Shown: positions 8,512-17,585 of the stretch, piece by piece
Position numbering within the stretch: the stretch's first letter is position 1
Layout of the letters: every line of letters begins with the position of its first letter
IMG/VR virus record: IMGVR_UViG_3300048999_000096
Coordinates: 1 to 34,723 of that record
Direction: 5' to 3' (one strand)
DNA from: a virus
DNA length: 34,723 nt
Position numbers and translations under genes: made by a program
The notes under the pieces: model-generated
The model's input: the letters and a program-made list of their open reading frames with translations, nothing else
The model's database searches: none
Told to the model about the DNA's origin: nothing

Positions 8512-8550
8512 CCGGGCCGGGCGCGTTCTCGCTCAGCGCGCCCGCCCCGG
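8512..8550 (+). terminator. hairpin after the major tail gene
   Basis: 8512-8525 pairs with 8537-8550 over 14 positions with one mismatch, leaving an 11-base loop. It begins three bases after the major tail stop and has no U-tract. It probably acts as a partial terminator that lowers chaperone and tape-measure expression relative to the tail subunit. The pairing is read from the sequence; the effect is inferred. Confidence 0.7.
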
Positions 8551-8601
8551 TCACCTCCCCACCCGCAGGCCGAAACCCGGCACTCACAGAGGGACGCCAC
8601 C

Positions 8602-9114
8602 ATGACCACAGGACTCGACCTCCTCGCCGAGGGCGGCACGATCACGCTCACCGATGGCAGCGAGGTGGGACTGCGCTACAGCTTCCGCGCCCTCGCCCTC
8701 CTCGAAGCGCGTTTCGGCTCGGTCGGCAACGTGCAGAACGCCATCGACTCGACCGGCCAAGGCGCCGCGTTCGGCCCGCTCGCGCAGATGATCGGCGCTG
8801 GCATGGTCGGCCCCGGAGGCTTCGAGCCCCACATTCGTGAGCACGTCGACGCCAAGGGCAACCGCACCGTCTCGGACATCGTGTACCGACGCCGTACGGA
8901 CGGCGCGAACGTCGACGACCTCCTCGACCCCGGCCGCCTCGGCGACTACACCTCAGCGTTCAACGCGGCTCTCTCCCGTGCGCTGGAGTCTCGGGGAAAC
9001 GACGCAGCCCCGGCGGCCGTGGAGACCGTGACCCCGGGGCTTGGCCATGGGCCGAGTACTACTACCTCGCCGTTGGTGCCCTCCACATTCAGCCCGGCGC
9101 CTTCTGGGACATGA
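8602..9114 (+). CDS. tail assembly chaperone, unshifted form (gpG-like)
   Basis: A 170-residue protein that reads through to a TGA at 9112-9114. It opens with DLLAEGGTITLTDGSEVGL and LLEARFGS, like siphovirus tail chaperones that coat the tape measure until the tube polymerises. It lies between the major tail and tape-measure genes, the invariant site for this pair. The final 24 residues after the slippery site (Ser/Thr/Pro-rich) look like filler and are replaced in the frameshifted form. The ATG at 8602 is preceded by GAGGGA. Confidence 0.88.
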   Translation: MTTGLDLLAEGGTITLTDGSEVGLRYSFRALALLEARFGSVGNVQNAIDSTGQGAAFGPLAQMIGAGMVGPGGFEPHIREHVDAKGNRTVSDIVYRRRTDGANVDDLLDPGRLGDYTSAFNAALSRALESRGNDAAPAAVETVTPGLGHGPSTTTSPLVPSTFSPAPSGT

Positions 9115-9227
9115 CACCGGCGCAGCTCCTCACGCTCGCCGATCAGCACCAGGCCGCCCATCAGTCGGGCGGCGACCGATCCCAGCCCACCTCAGGCCCC
9201 GGCCTGATGGAGATGGCCCTCATGTAG
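8602..9227 (+). CDS. tail assembly chaperone, -1 frameshifted form (gpGT-like)
   Basis: A -1 slip at CCCGGGG (9033-9039) moves ribosomes from the 8602 frame into a frame that stays open to a TAG at 9225-9227. The product would be about 208 residues: 146 shared plus 62 new. The new part begins AWPWAEYYYLAVGALHIQPG and continues FWDMTPAQLLTLAD, a typical T-domain. This stretch has no ATG near its start, so it can hardly be made independently. The T-domain is thought to contact the tape measure. The slip site and both frames are seen; efficiency is unknown. Confidence 0.85.
9033..9039 (+). other. -1 ribosomal slippage heptamer CCCGGGG
   Basis: The zero-frame codons ACC-CCG-GGG contain C-CCG-GGG, which fits the X-XXY-YYZ rule for tandem -1 slippage. 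It lies exactly where the conserved T-domain frame takes over. No other heptamer in the overlap fits as well. Downstream GC-rich sequence may help pausing, but I did not identify a clear pseudoknot. Confidence 0.8.
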
Positions 9228-9253
9228 TGGCCCGCCCCGAGGAGGTGTGACCC

Positions 9254-12200
9254 GTGGCTGACAACATCAACCTGCCGAACCTGGTGAGCCACCTCGCGGT
9301 CAACCTCGACGGGGTGTCCGGGGCGATCGCGGACGCCTCCCGGCAGGGCTCATCGATGGGCGCCGCGCTGGGCCGGGGCGTCAACAACGAGTTGGACGCG
9401 CTGCTGCGGAACCTGCCGCAGGTCCACCTCGACGGCGATTCAACGGACCTCGACCGCGACTTGGTCCGTGTCCACCGTCAGTTGTCTGAACTCCAGTCGC
9501 AGCGCATCGGTATCGACATTGCGCTGCCGGACGCGCTCCGGCAGATCCAGACGTTGCAGACGCAGTTGCAGCGGCTCGGTGATGAGCACCCGAACGTCAA
9601 CGTGCAGGCCAGCACGCGGCAGGCGTCACGGCAGCTGGACGAGTTGCTCGCCTCTGCTCGGCGTGTGGATGACACCGACGTCCACGTGAACGTCGACATC
9701 GACGAGGACCGCCCCAACCGATTCCTGGGAATCCTCGGCCGCCTCGGCAGCTCAGGCGCTTCGGCAGGGAAGACGATCGGCCTGAGCTTCGCGAAGGCCT
9801 CGGCCGCGATCGGCACCGCGGTCCCGCTGGTGGCGAACATCGTCGCGACGCTCGCGGACGTGGCGCCGGCGGCCGGGGTCGCAGTCACCGGTCTCATCGG
9901 GGTGCAACTGACCTCGGGCGCCGTGAAGCTGGCCGCGGTCGGCATGGACGACGCGCTGAAGGATGCGCTCGACCCGAGCAAGGCCGACGACTTCGACAAG
10001 GCGCTGGAGAAGCTGGCGCCGAACGCGCGCGCGTTCGCGAAGGAAGTCCACTCGCTCGCCCCGGAGTTGCACGAGGTGCAGCAGACCGTCCAGAACAAGG
10101 CGTTCTCCGGTCTGGACACGGTCCTCGACAAGCTGGCCGCCAAGACGTTGCCGATCCTGCGGCGGGGTCTCGTCGACTCGGCGGGGTCCGTGAACCTGAT
10201 GGCGAAGGGGGTGGGCGGGGCAGCGCTGTCGCTGTCGGAGTCGGGCACGCTCGGCAAGGCGATCGACGGCGCGACGAAGGGCATGCGGAACCTGGTCCGA
10301 GTTCCGGGGCAGGTTGTCACGGCGGTCGGTCAGGTCGGTGCTGCTGCCGCGCCCGCGTTCAACAAGCTGACGACCGGTGCGGCGTCGGTCGCCGACAAAG
10401 TCGCGGACCGGCTGTCGAAGGCGTTCTCGTCGGGCGGCATGGAGAAGGCCATCAACACGGCCGTCGATCTCCTCGGCCGCATCGGCGATGTCGCCGGGAA
10501 CGTGTTCAGCATCGTCGGCTCGATCTTCACGGCGGCGCAGGCGAACGGCGGCGGGTTCATCGGGACCCTCCAGCAGATCACCGGCGCGCTCGCTACGGCG
10601 TTCGCGTCACCAGCTGTGCAGTCCGGGCTGTCGGCCCTGTTCTCCACCATGTCGGTGATCGCGAAGACCGTTGCCCCGCTCCTCGGCCAGGCCCTCGGTG
10701 TCATCGCCCCCGTCCTGACCAAGCTTGGCCCACCGATCCAAACCCTCGTCACCGCGCTGGGCGACGCGCTCTCCCCGATCATCGACGCCCTCGGCCCAGT
10801 CCTCGTCACCGCGGCCGGCGCGGTCGGCACGCTGGTGACTGCTGTCGCTCCGCTGCTGCCCGTGCTCGGTCAGTTGGTTGCGGCGGTACTGCCCGCGCTG
10901 ACTCCGCTGCTGGACGCCTTGAACACGGTGTTCATCGCCCTCGCCCCGGTGGTGACGCAGGTGGGCGGGATCCTCACCAACACCCTCGCGCCGATCCTCG
11001 CCCAACTGCCCGCGATCATCGCCCCGTTGGCGGCCGTGTTCGCGGACAACCTGGTGGTGTGGCTCAGCATCCTCGGCGACCTCCTCGTTCAACTCTCGCC
11101 GTCGTTTACCCAGTTGGGCGTCTCCTTCGCGCAGCTACTGATCGCCGCAACCCCGCTGATCACCGCGCTCGCCACGATCGCCACGGAACTCCTGTCCCAC
11201 CTCGGCCCCGCGATCGCTCCGCTGGTCCAGGGTGCAGCGCAGCTCGCGACGATGCTGACGCGTCTGGTGACCGCGGTCATCACCACCATCGTCATCCCCG
11301 CCTTCCAGACGCTGAGCAAGCTCCTGACGGGCGATGTGTCCGGCGCCTTCAAGTCGGCGCAGAAGCTGTTCAGCAACGTCATCAACGCGACGGTCACCCT
11401 GTTCGTGGCCCTCCCGGGGCGGGTCGTGGCCGCCATCGCTCCGCTGCCCGGCAGGCTTCAGTCAGCTGCCGTTTCGGCGGGCGCGCAGATGGTGTCCGGG
11501 ATCCGCGGCAAGCTCTCGGATGCGGTCAAGCTCCTCTCCGGTCTGCCGGGACGGGCCAAGTCGGCGCTCGGCGGTCTCGGGGGCGCCCTCGTATCGGCCG
11601 GCGCCTCGCTGATCTCCGGGTTCATCTCCGGCATCCAGAGCAAGATCCCATCGGTCAAGTCCGTGCTGAACACGCTCACTGGCAACCTCGCGGACTGGAA
11701 GGGACCGAAGGCGAAGGACGCCAAGATCTTGACGCCCGCCGGGCAACTCCTGATCAAGGGCTTCATCGCCGGTATCGATGGCACGACGGCGCAGCTCAAG
11801 TCCAAGCTGACGTCGATCACCAAGGCCCTGCCGACGAACGTGAAGTCGGGCATCGGCAAGACGCTGGCGAAGGCGACCGCCGAACTCCAGAAGGAAGTCA
11901 CCAAGCGGGACGGCGTCCTCAAGAAGCTGGCGGCCGCGCAGAAGAAGCTCGACGACCTGGTGGCCGCCCGCTCGAAGGCGGCCGGGGACATCACGTCAGG
12001 GATCCTCCAAGAGGCCAACATCACCACCGGGCACTCCGACGTCAACTCGGTCACGTCGATCACGGTGGGGTTGCAGCAGGCGCTGAAGGCCAGCCAGGGC
12101 TTCCAGGCAAATATCGCCAAGCTGAAGAAGGAGGGGCTCCGCTCCGACCTCCTGCAGCAGATCGCGGATGCGGGTGTCGAGGGCGGTTCGGCGACGGCGG

Positions 12201-12730
12201 CGGCGCTGGCGAAGGCGACTCCGGCCGAGCTGAAGAAGATCAACGACCTTCAGTCGCAGCTCGCCAAGTCGGCGACGGCGACGGGCAACACGGTGGGCGA
12301 CGCCCTGTACGGAGCGGGCATCAAGGCGGCTCAGGGGCTTGTGGCCGGGCTGAAGAGCCAGGAAAAGGCCATCGAGGCGATGATGAAGAAGATCGCCGAG
12401 GACATGCTGAAGACAGTCAAAAAAGCCCACAAGACTCACTCGCCGTCGCGTGCCTTCTACGACATCGGTGCGATGGACGGCGAGGGCCTGCGCGGCGGGT
12501 TCCTGTCGATGGCCGCGAAGGTCCGGGACGCCGCCCGCCACGTTGCGGGCGCGGCGCTCGACATCACGGGCAACGCGTTCACCGTGCCGTCCGGGGCACA
12601 GCTCGCCGGGGTGTCCGCTGCCGCTGGCGTGGGCGACCAGAACAACCACTTCCATCTGTACGGCTCCGACGCGTCGCCGGACGGCATCCTGCGGGCGCTG
12701 TCCTGGCAGGGCCTCGTAGGGAGGAAGTGA
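9254..12730 (+). CDS. tape measure protein
   Basis: At 1158 residues this is the longest gene in the window. It follows the chaperone pair and starts with GTG eight bases after GAGGAGGTG. Residues 1-165 are helical and polar. Residues about 170-235 and 470-690 are strongly hydrophobic with repeated Leu-x-Pro-hydrophobic segments (APVLTKLG, SPIIDALGPVL, LTPLLDALN). About 870-915 is a Lys/Glu/Ala coiled coil. The C-terminal THSPSRAFYDIGAMDGEGL is a common tape-measure motif. The protein sets tail length and is ejected with DNA. Using about 0.15 nm per residue, the tail would be near 170 nm. Confidence 0.93.
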   Translation: MADNINLPNLVSHLAVNLDGVSGAIADASRQGSSMGAALGRGVNNELDALLRNLPQVHLDGDSTDLDRDLVRVHRQLSELQSQRIGIDIALPDALRQIQTLQTQLQRLGDEHPNVNVQASTRQASRQLDELLASARRVDDTDVHVNVDIDEDRPNRFLGILGRLGSSGASAGKTIGLSFAKASAAIGTAVPLVANIVATLADVAPAAGVAVTGLIGVQLTSGAVKLAAVGMDDALKDALDPSKADDFDKALEKLAPNARAFAKEVHSLAPELHEVQQTVQNKAFSGLDTVLDKLAAKTLPILRRGLVDSAGSVNLMAKGVGGAALSLSESGTLGKAIDGATKGMRNLVRVPGQVVTAVGQVGAAAAPAFNKLTTGAASVADKVADRLSKAFSSGGMEKAINTAVDLLGRIGDVAGNVFSIVGSIFTAAQANGGGFIGTLQQITGALATAFASPAVQSGLSALFSTMSVIAKTVAPLLGQALGVIAPVLTKLGPPIQTLVTALGDALSPIIDALGPVLVTAAGAVGTLVTAVAPLLPVLGQLVAAVLPALTPLLDALNTVFIALAPVVTQVGGILTNTLAPILAQLPAIIAPLAAVFADNLVVWLSILGDLLVQLSPSFTQLGVSFAQLLIAATPLITALATIATELLSHLGPAIAPLVQGAAQLATMLTRLVTAVITTIVIPAFQTLSKLLTGDVSGAFKSAQKLFSNVINATVTLFVALPGRVVAAIAPLPGRLQSAAVSAGAQMVSGIRGKLSDAVKLLSGLPGRAKSALGGLGGALVSAGASLISGFISGIQSKIPSVKSVLNTLTGNLADWKGPKAKDAKILTPAGQLLIKGFIAGIDGTTAQLKSKLTSITKALPTNVKSGIGKTLAKATAELQKEVTKRDGVLKKLAAAQKKLDDLVAARSKAAGDITSGILQEANITTGHSDVNSVTSITVGLQQALKASQGFQANIAKLKKEGLRSDLLQQIADAGVEGGSATAAALAKATPAELKKINDLQSQLAKSATATGNTVGDALYGAGIKAAQGLVAGLKSQEKAIEAMMKKIAEDMLKTVKKAHKTHSPSRAFYDIGAMDGEGLRGGFLSMAAKVRDAARHVAGAALDITGNAFTVPSGAQLAGVSAAAGVGDQNNHFHLYGSDASPDGILRALSWQGLVGRK

Positions 12731-13578
12731 TGGCGGCATTCGGACAGATCCAGTGGGGGCCCCTGATGTTCGGCCCCGGCACGCAGTACGCGGTGACAAC
12801 GGTCTCGGGGCTCGATGACCTGCCGGACATCCGGACCGAGGACGTCGAACGGCCGGGCCAGCACGGCGACTACACCGGCCCTGACTTCACCGGGGCGCGC
12901 ACCATTCAGCTCGGCCTCGGCCTGCGAGGTGACGACCCCGACGACCTGCGCGCCCTGAGCATCGCCCTGCGGAACGCGACGCAACCGCAAGACCAGCCCG
13001 CACCCCTTCAGTTCCTCGATCAGGGCGTCCTCGTCTACGGCAAGGTCAGGAAGCGGTCGATTCCGTACGACGCCGAATACCTGTGGCGGCTCGGCGACGC
13101 GGCCCTTGAGATCTACTGCGCCGACCCGTACCTGTACGGCCTCGACGAGCAGTCCGCATCGACGACCGCCTACAGCCCGGCGGCCGGCCGCACGTACCCG
13201 CTGACGTTCCCGCGGACGTACGGCAGCGCGGGCACCTCGGGACGGGTGACGGCCGTCAACTCCGGCGCGAGTCCCGCGTTCCCGGTGCTGCGCATCGACG
13301 GTCCCGTGGCGAACCCGGCGATCGAGCAGGTCGGCACCGGCGCCAACCTCACCTTGGACGCCTCGTTGCAGGTGGGCGAGTTCCTGATCATCGATACCCG
13401 CTCGCGGGCGGTGCTCCTCATGGGCACCAGTCCTCGCCGCTCGTGGGTGCGCGGCGGCTCCTCGTGGCCGCTGCTCCAACCGGGCTCCAACGAACTCGCC
13501 TACCGAGGCAGCGCGTTGCCGGGCGCCCCTGGCCAATCGTCTCTGCTCACCGTCACCTGGCGCGACACGAGCCTGTAG
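12730..13578 (+). CDS. distal tail protein (Dit-like)
   Basis: A 282-residue protein directly after the tape measure, with its ATG sharing one base with that stop. This is the place of the distal tail ring protein that joins tube and baseplate. The N-terminal part (IQWGPLMFGPGTQYAV, VERPGQHGDYTGPDFTGARTI) and the middle (LEIYCADPYLYG) match Dit-type proteins, in which a ring-forming domain is followed by a galectin-like domain. No catalytic motif is seen. Confidence 0.78.
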   Translation: MAAFGQIQWGPLMFGPGTQYAVTTVSGLDDLPDIRTEDVERPGQHGDYTGPDFTGARTIQLGLGLRGDDPDDLRALSIALRNATQPQDQPAPLQFLDQGVLVYGKVRKRSIPYDAEYLWRLGDAALEIYCADPYLYGLDEQSASTTAYSPAAGRTYPLTFPRTYGSAGTSGRVTAVNSGASPAFPVLRIDGPVANPAIEQVGTGANLTLDASLQVGEFLIIDTRSRAVLLMGTSPRRSWVRGGSSWPLLQPGSNELAYRGSALPGAPGQSSLLTVTWRDTSL

Positions 13579-13595
13579 AGGAAGGAGATCCACCG

Positions 13596-14690
13596 ATGAC
13601 CGTGATCACTCCCCCCGCGTGGATGCAGGCCGGCAGCTACCCGGCCCGGAACGACCGGCTCGCCCTCACCGGCCTGCTCGGCTACCCGGGGTTCCTGGTC
13701 GACGAGTCCACCCCGATGCGGATCCGGCAGGGGGTGAAGCCGTCGTACACCAACTACCAGCTGAAGGTCCGCGCGGCCGCGACCCCGAACATGACCGTCA
13801 TCGTCAGCGCGGGGTTCGCGTTCATCGACCAGCACGAGACCGGCGGCGCAGGCACCTACATCTGCGCCAACGACGGCGACGTCACCCTGACCGTGCAACC
13901 CGCGGGAGGCGCTGGCCAGTTCCGGCGGGACACCGTGGTCGCCTCGGTCTACGACGCCGAACTGTCCGGGTCCGCCTCGGAGTGGCGACTGGAGATCGTC
14001 CAAGGCCCGTACGCGGCGAGTGCCGGCGCCACGGTGCGGGGCACGCTGCCCGCCAACGCGCAGATCCTCGCGGACATCTCGCTGTCTCCGTCGCAGACGA
14101 GCGTGGCCGCGGGCAACATCGGCGATGTCCGGCAGTACAGCGTGGCTGCGGGCGGTGTGCTGCCCGTGGCGTCGTCGGGTGCTCCGCCTCGGCCGCACCC
14201 GGGGCAGGTGCTGTACTACACCGACACGGACGCGTTCTATGTCGGGCAGCAGGCGGGCACGGTGCGGCAGGTCCGGGAGCAGATCCGGCCGTCGACGTCC
14301 GACCAGGTCGGCATGCCCGCCTCGTTCGGCACCACGGGCGTCTTCGTCGACTTCACCTCCGCGCAGTGGCCTCCGGTCACGGTGACGGTCCCGCCGTCCG
14401 GGTCGGTGAAGGTGACGATCGGCTCGGCGGTCGCGAACACGAATACCACGACGTCGACCGCGTGGGCTGCGTGGCGCGCGTCGGGCGCATCGACGATGGC
14501 CGGTTCGGAGAAGAACGCGGTCACGACGGTCAACGGGCGTACGTACGCGAGCCGTACGTACCAGCTCAACGGGCTGACGCCCGGGGCCGCGCTGACGATC
14601 ACCCCTCAGTGGAACGTCTCCTCGGCGGGCACGGTCGGCACGGTCACCCGCATCTCGGACGGGCAGCTGATTGTCGAGCCGATCGCATGA
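13596..14690 (+). CDS. minor tail or baseplate protein
   Basis: A 364-residue protein with a strong GGAAGGAG site before the ATG. Its early part (QAGSYPARNDRLALTGLLGYPGFL) resembles baseplate or tip proteins of actinophages. The rest is beta-rich with many Thr/Ser/Val repeats, such as the PPVTVTVPPSGSVKVTIGSA region. It lies between the Dit-like and hub genes and overlaps the next gene by four bases. A carbohydrate-contact or structural role is possible; no enzyme motif is visible. Confidence 0.72.
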   Translation: MTVITPPAWMQAGSYPARNDRLALTGLLGYPGFLVDESTPMRIRQGVKPSYTNYQLKVRAAATPNMTVIVSAGFAFIDQHETGGAGTYICANDGDVTLTVQPAGGAGQFRRDTVVASVYDAELSGSASEWRLEIVQGPYAASAGATVRGTLPANAQILADISLSPSQTSVAAGNIGDVRQYSVAAGGVLPVASSGAPPRPHPGQVLYYTDTDAFYVGQQAGTVRQVREQIRPSTSDQVGMPASFGTTGVFVDFTSAQWPPVTVTVPPSGSVKVTIGSAVANTNTTTSTAWAAWRASGASTMAGSEKNAVTTVNGRTYASRTYQLNGLTPGAALTITPQWNVSSAGTVGTVTRISDGQLIVEPIA

Positions 14691-15892
14691 CCGCCGACCT
14701 GATGGCGCTGTCGTCGCTGGTGACCGCACCTTCTCCTCAGCCGCAGCACACGTACACCTATCTGTTCGTCGACCTGCGTACGGACACGCTGCTCGCCGAG
14801 CTGCCGCTCGCGTCGGTCACCTACTCGTTCGAGCTGAACGGGATCGGCAAACTCGGCGGCACGATTCCGTACAACAACGAGACGCTGCCCCTCGACCCGG
14901 AGACCGCGAGCACGCCGGCGCGGACTGCGGTGTACGTGGACCGTGACGGGGTCATCGTGTGGGGCGGCATCATCTGGACGCGGACGGACGCGACCGGCGG
15001 GAAGCAGATCCAGGCCGCCGAGTTCCTCAGCTACTACCAGCACCGCTACGTGAAGAAGACGCTGTCCACGGACACGTCGCTGCTGATCAACCCTGCGTAC
15101 GTGGACGCGGGCGGGCAGCGCCTCTATGCCGACCAACGCTTCGTGGTGTGGTCGCTGTTGCGGTACGCCACCGATCAGCCGGGCGGCAGCCTCGGCCTGG
15201 ACACCAGCGCGCTGGCTGCGGCGGCGGACGGCATCACCCGCGATGTGACGTACTTCGGGTACGAGCGGCCGGAGATCTACAAGTTGATCGCTGATCTCGC
15301 GGCGGCCGACGACGGGTTTGATTTCGCGATCGAGGTCGGGTGGACGCCGATCGCGAACAACAACCCGCCGACCAGGTACCGCCGTGCTCGGTCCTGGTAT
15401 CCGCGCCGTGGCCGTACGGCTGATGACTCCGGGCTGGTGTTCTCGAAGGGCGGCGGCGCGGGGTCGATCCTCTCGTACGACTGGCCGGAGGACGGCACGT
15501 CGATGGTGACGGAGATGTCGGGGCTCGGCGCCGGTACGGGCGAGGCGAAGATCGTGAAGACGGCTGTGGATCAGGACCTGATTGATTCGGGGTGGCCGCT
15601 CCTTGAAGGGGTGGCGTCGTACGACGGCGTCACCGACGAGGACCAGGTGCAGGGTCTGACGAATGCCGACCTCGACGCAGCGAGCGGCTCGCAAGTGCAG
15701 CCCACCTTCGAGGTCAGCGCGGACACCGACCCCGCCTTCGGCAGCTACAGCGTCGGCGACGAGGCCCTGTTCGTCATCGACCCCGAGGCGCAATCCCCGT
15801 CCGGGCGTGAAGGCGTGCTGCGCATCGTGTCCATCGAGAACACATCGGTGAACGGTCCCGAGCGCATCAAGCTGACCTGCGTGGGGGTCTGA
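14687..15892 (+). CDS. tail hub protein (gp37/Tal-like)
   Basis: A 401-residue protein that looks like the siphovirus hub that closes the tail tube. Typical parts are YLFVDLRTDTLLAELPL, SVTYSFELNGIGKLGGTIP, then VYVDRDGVIVWGGIIWTR, and a C-terminal SYSVGDEALFVIDPE before RIVSIENTS. No peptidase or lysozyme extension is seen, so wall degradation at entry, if any, lies elsewhere. It overlaps both neighbours, by 4 bases and 1 base. Confidence 0.8.
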   Translation: MTADLMALSSLVTAPSPQPQHTYTYLFVDLRTDTLLAELPLASVTYSFELNGIGKLGGTIPYNNETLPLDPETASTPARTAVYVDRDGVIVWGGIIWTRTDATGGKQIQAAEFLSYYQHRYVKKTLSTDTSLLINPAYVDAGGQRLYADQRFVVWSLLRYATDQPGGSLGLDTSALAAAADGITRDVTYFGYERPEIYKLIADLAAADDGFDFAIEVGWTPIANNNPPTRYRRARSWYPRRGRTADDSGLVFSKGGGAGSILSYDWPEDGTSMVTEMSGLGAGTGEAKIVKTAVDQDLIDSGWPLLEGVASYDGVTDEDQVQGLTNADLDAASGSQVQPTFEVSADTDPAFGSYSVGDEALFVIDPEAQSPSGREGVLRIVSIENTSVNGPERIKLTCVGV

Positions 15893-16371
15893 TGCCCAAG
15901 GTCATGAAGTCGACGAACTTCCTCCAGCAGCTGGCCGAGGTGAAGGAGCAACTCGCCTCCCTCCAGCGGACGGGCTGGGAGCGCGACGAGCTGCCGTTCT
16001 ACCCCACCTCGCTGCACGGCCTGGTGTACGAGGACGCCACCAGCTTCGTGACCCTGTGGGAGACGATCCTCAGCCCGCGCACGGCCACGCTCTCGCTCGG
16101 CCTGGTGTTCCTCGGTGACGTCGTCTCCTCGACGAACAGCGGCGGCGACTGGCAGGTGCTCCTCGACGCCAACGTCGGCGCCTCCGGCACGGTGCCTGCC
16201 ACGTTCTCCTATGTCCTCCCGGCCCTGTCCCTCGACCTCACCCCGTACCTGGCCAACCCCCAGCTCAAGGTGCAGGTGCAGGTGCGTCGTACTGCGGGCG
16301 CCACGACCGGCGGCAAGTACGGCGGCGGCGGTGCGATCGGCGGCTCACCCCGATACGCCCAACTCCTCTGA
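15892..16371 (+). CDS. minor tail protein, unknown specific role
   Basis: A 159-residue protein starting one base inside the hub stop. The N-terminus is a short coiled coil (FLQQLAEVKEQLASLQRTGWER), followed by a beta-rich domain (TLSLGLVFLGDVVSS, TFSYVLPALSLDLTPYL) and a Gly-rich end (GGKYGGGGAIGGSPR). It belongs to the tail-tip gene run. The Gly-rich end may be flexible or form a polyglycine-type surface. No family is named. Confidence 0.7.
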   Translation: MPKVMKSTNFLQQLAEVKEQLASLQRTGWERDELPFYPTSLHGLVYEDATSFVTLWETILSPRTATLSLGLVFLGDVVSSTNSGGDWQVLLDANVGASGTVPATFSYVLPALSLDLTPYLANPQLKVQVQVRRTAGATTGGKYGGGGAIGGSPRYAQLL

Positions 16372-16384
16372 AAGGAACCACCCC

Positions 16385-17290
16385 ATGGCCACACCCATGA
16401 GCGCCTCCCAGTTCATCGCCGCCCTGCGCGCCGAAGGCGTCACGGTCGTTGAAGTCGGCAACTGGGAGACCCACAACCGCAACAGCAAGGGCGCGTGGGG
16501 ACCAGTGAACGGAGTGGTCATCCACCACACCGTCAGCTCCGGCGTCAGCAACACGGTCGCCCTGTGCAGAGACGGCGACAGCAACCTGCCCGGCCCGCTC
16601 TGTCACGGCGTCATCGACAAGCAGGGCGTCGTCCACCTGGTCGGATACGGCCGCGCCAACCACGCGGGCGGCGGGGACCCGAAGGTGCTGTCGGCGGTGT
16701 CCGCCGAGAGCTACGGGGACCGCCCGCCGGCGCCGCACGAGCACCAGGGCAGCGCGGGCGCGGTCGATGGCAACGTCCACTTCTACGGCTTCGAGTGCAT
16801 CAACCTCGGTGACGGTAAGGACCCGTGGCCTGCCGCGCAGTTGGAGGCGATCGAGCGTGTGTCGGCGGCGATCTGTCGTCACCACGGCTGGGATAAGCGG
16901 TCGATCATCGGGCATCTGGAGTGGTCGGACTGGAAGTCGGACCCGCGCGGTTTCTCCATGGTCGACATGCGGAAGCGGGTCGCTACCAGGCTCGGTCAGG
17001 CAGCGACTCCGACCACCCCGTCGGCTCCGAGCACGCCAACGTACGAGCCGTTCCCGGGCACCTCGCTCTTCAAAGCCGGGAAGAAGTCGCCGATCATCGC
17101 GGCGATGCACAAGCGCCTCGTCGCCGAAGGCTGCAACGCCTACGCGTCCAGCGCCAACTCCAACGTGTGGGGCTCAGGCGACAAGGCCTCCTACGCCAAG
17201 TGGCAGCGGAAGCTCGGCTACACAGGCACGGCCGCCGACGGCATCCCGGGGCCCACCTCCTGGTCCAAGCTCCACGTCCCCAACGTCTGA
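16385..17290 (+). CDS. endolysin: N-acetylmuramoyl-L-alanine amidase
   Basis: A 301-residue lytic enzyme that should cut the amide bond between MurNAc and the peptide stem at the end of infection. Residues about 38-195 form an Amidase_2 domain. Likely zinc ligands are His47 (in GVVIHHTVSS), His177 (in IIGHLEWSDWKSDPRG) and Asp186. A Thr/Pro/Ser linker (residues 207-222) leads to a C-terminal peptidoglycan-binding-like domain (about 224-301; NVWGSGDKASYAKWQRKLGY, DGIPGPTSW). No signal peptide is seen, so export depends on the holin. GAAAGGA precedes the ATG. Confidence 0.93.
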   Translation: MATPMSASQFIAALRAEGVTVVEVGNWETHNRNSKGAWGPVNGVVIHHTVSSGVSNTVALCRDGDSNLPGPLCHGVIDKQGVVHLVGYGRANHAGGGDPKVLSAVSAESYGDRPPAPHEHQGSAGAVDGNVHFYGFECINLGDGKDPWPAAQLEAIERVSAAICRHHGWDKRSIIGHLEWSDWKSDPRGFSMVDMRKRVATRLGQAATPTTPSAPSTPTYEPFPGTSLFKAGKKSPIIAAMHKRLVAEGCNAYASSANSNVWGSGDKASYAKWQRKLGYTGTAADGIPGPTSWSKLHVPNV

Positions 17291-17327
17291 CCCATCCCGC
17301 GTCTGACCTCCCCGAAAGGAATCGACG

Positions 17328-17585
17328 ATGACCCTCTACGACTGGCTCGCCTCCCTCTGGCGCACCCTCGTGCCGTACTTCGTGGGATTCGCCGCAGTGC
17401 AGCTGGCCCGACTCGGCATCACCATGAACGACGCCACGCTGACGGCCGCGCTCACGGCCGGCTTCGGCACCGTCTACTACGCCCTGTTCCGGCTGCTGGA
17501 GCAGAGAGCAGGGAAGGCGTGGGGCTGGTTCCTCGGGCTGGCCCGGCCGCCGCAGTATCCGAAGCAGCCTGCGGGCGGCGTCTGA
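17328..17585 (+). CDS. holin-like two-helix membrane protein
   Basis: An 85-residue protein with two predicted membrane segments, about residues 11-29 and 38-57, and a polar Pro-rich C-terminus. Size, topology and the position just after the endolysin are those of a phage holin, which opens the membrane to let the endolysin out. A GAAAGGA site precedes the ATG. It shares one base with the next gene. The holin assignment is inference from context and topology. Confidence 0.78.
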   Translation: MTLYDWLASLWRTLVPYFVGFAAVQLARLGITMNDATLTAALTAGFGTVYYALFRLLEQRAGKAWGWFLGLARPPQYPKQPAGGV

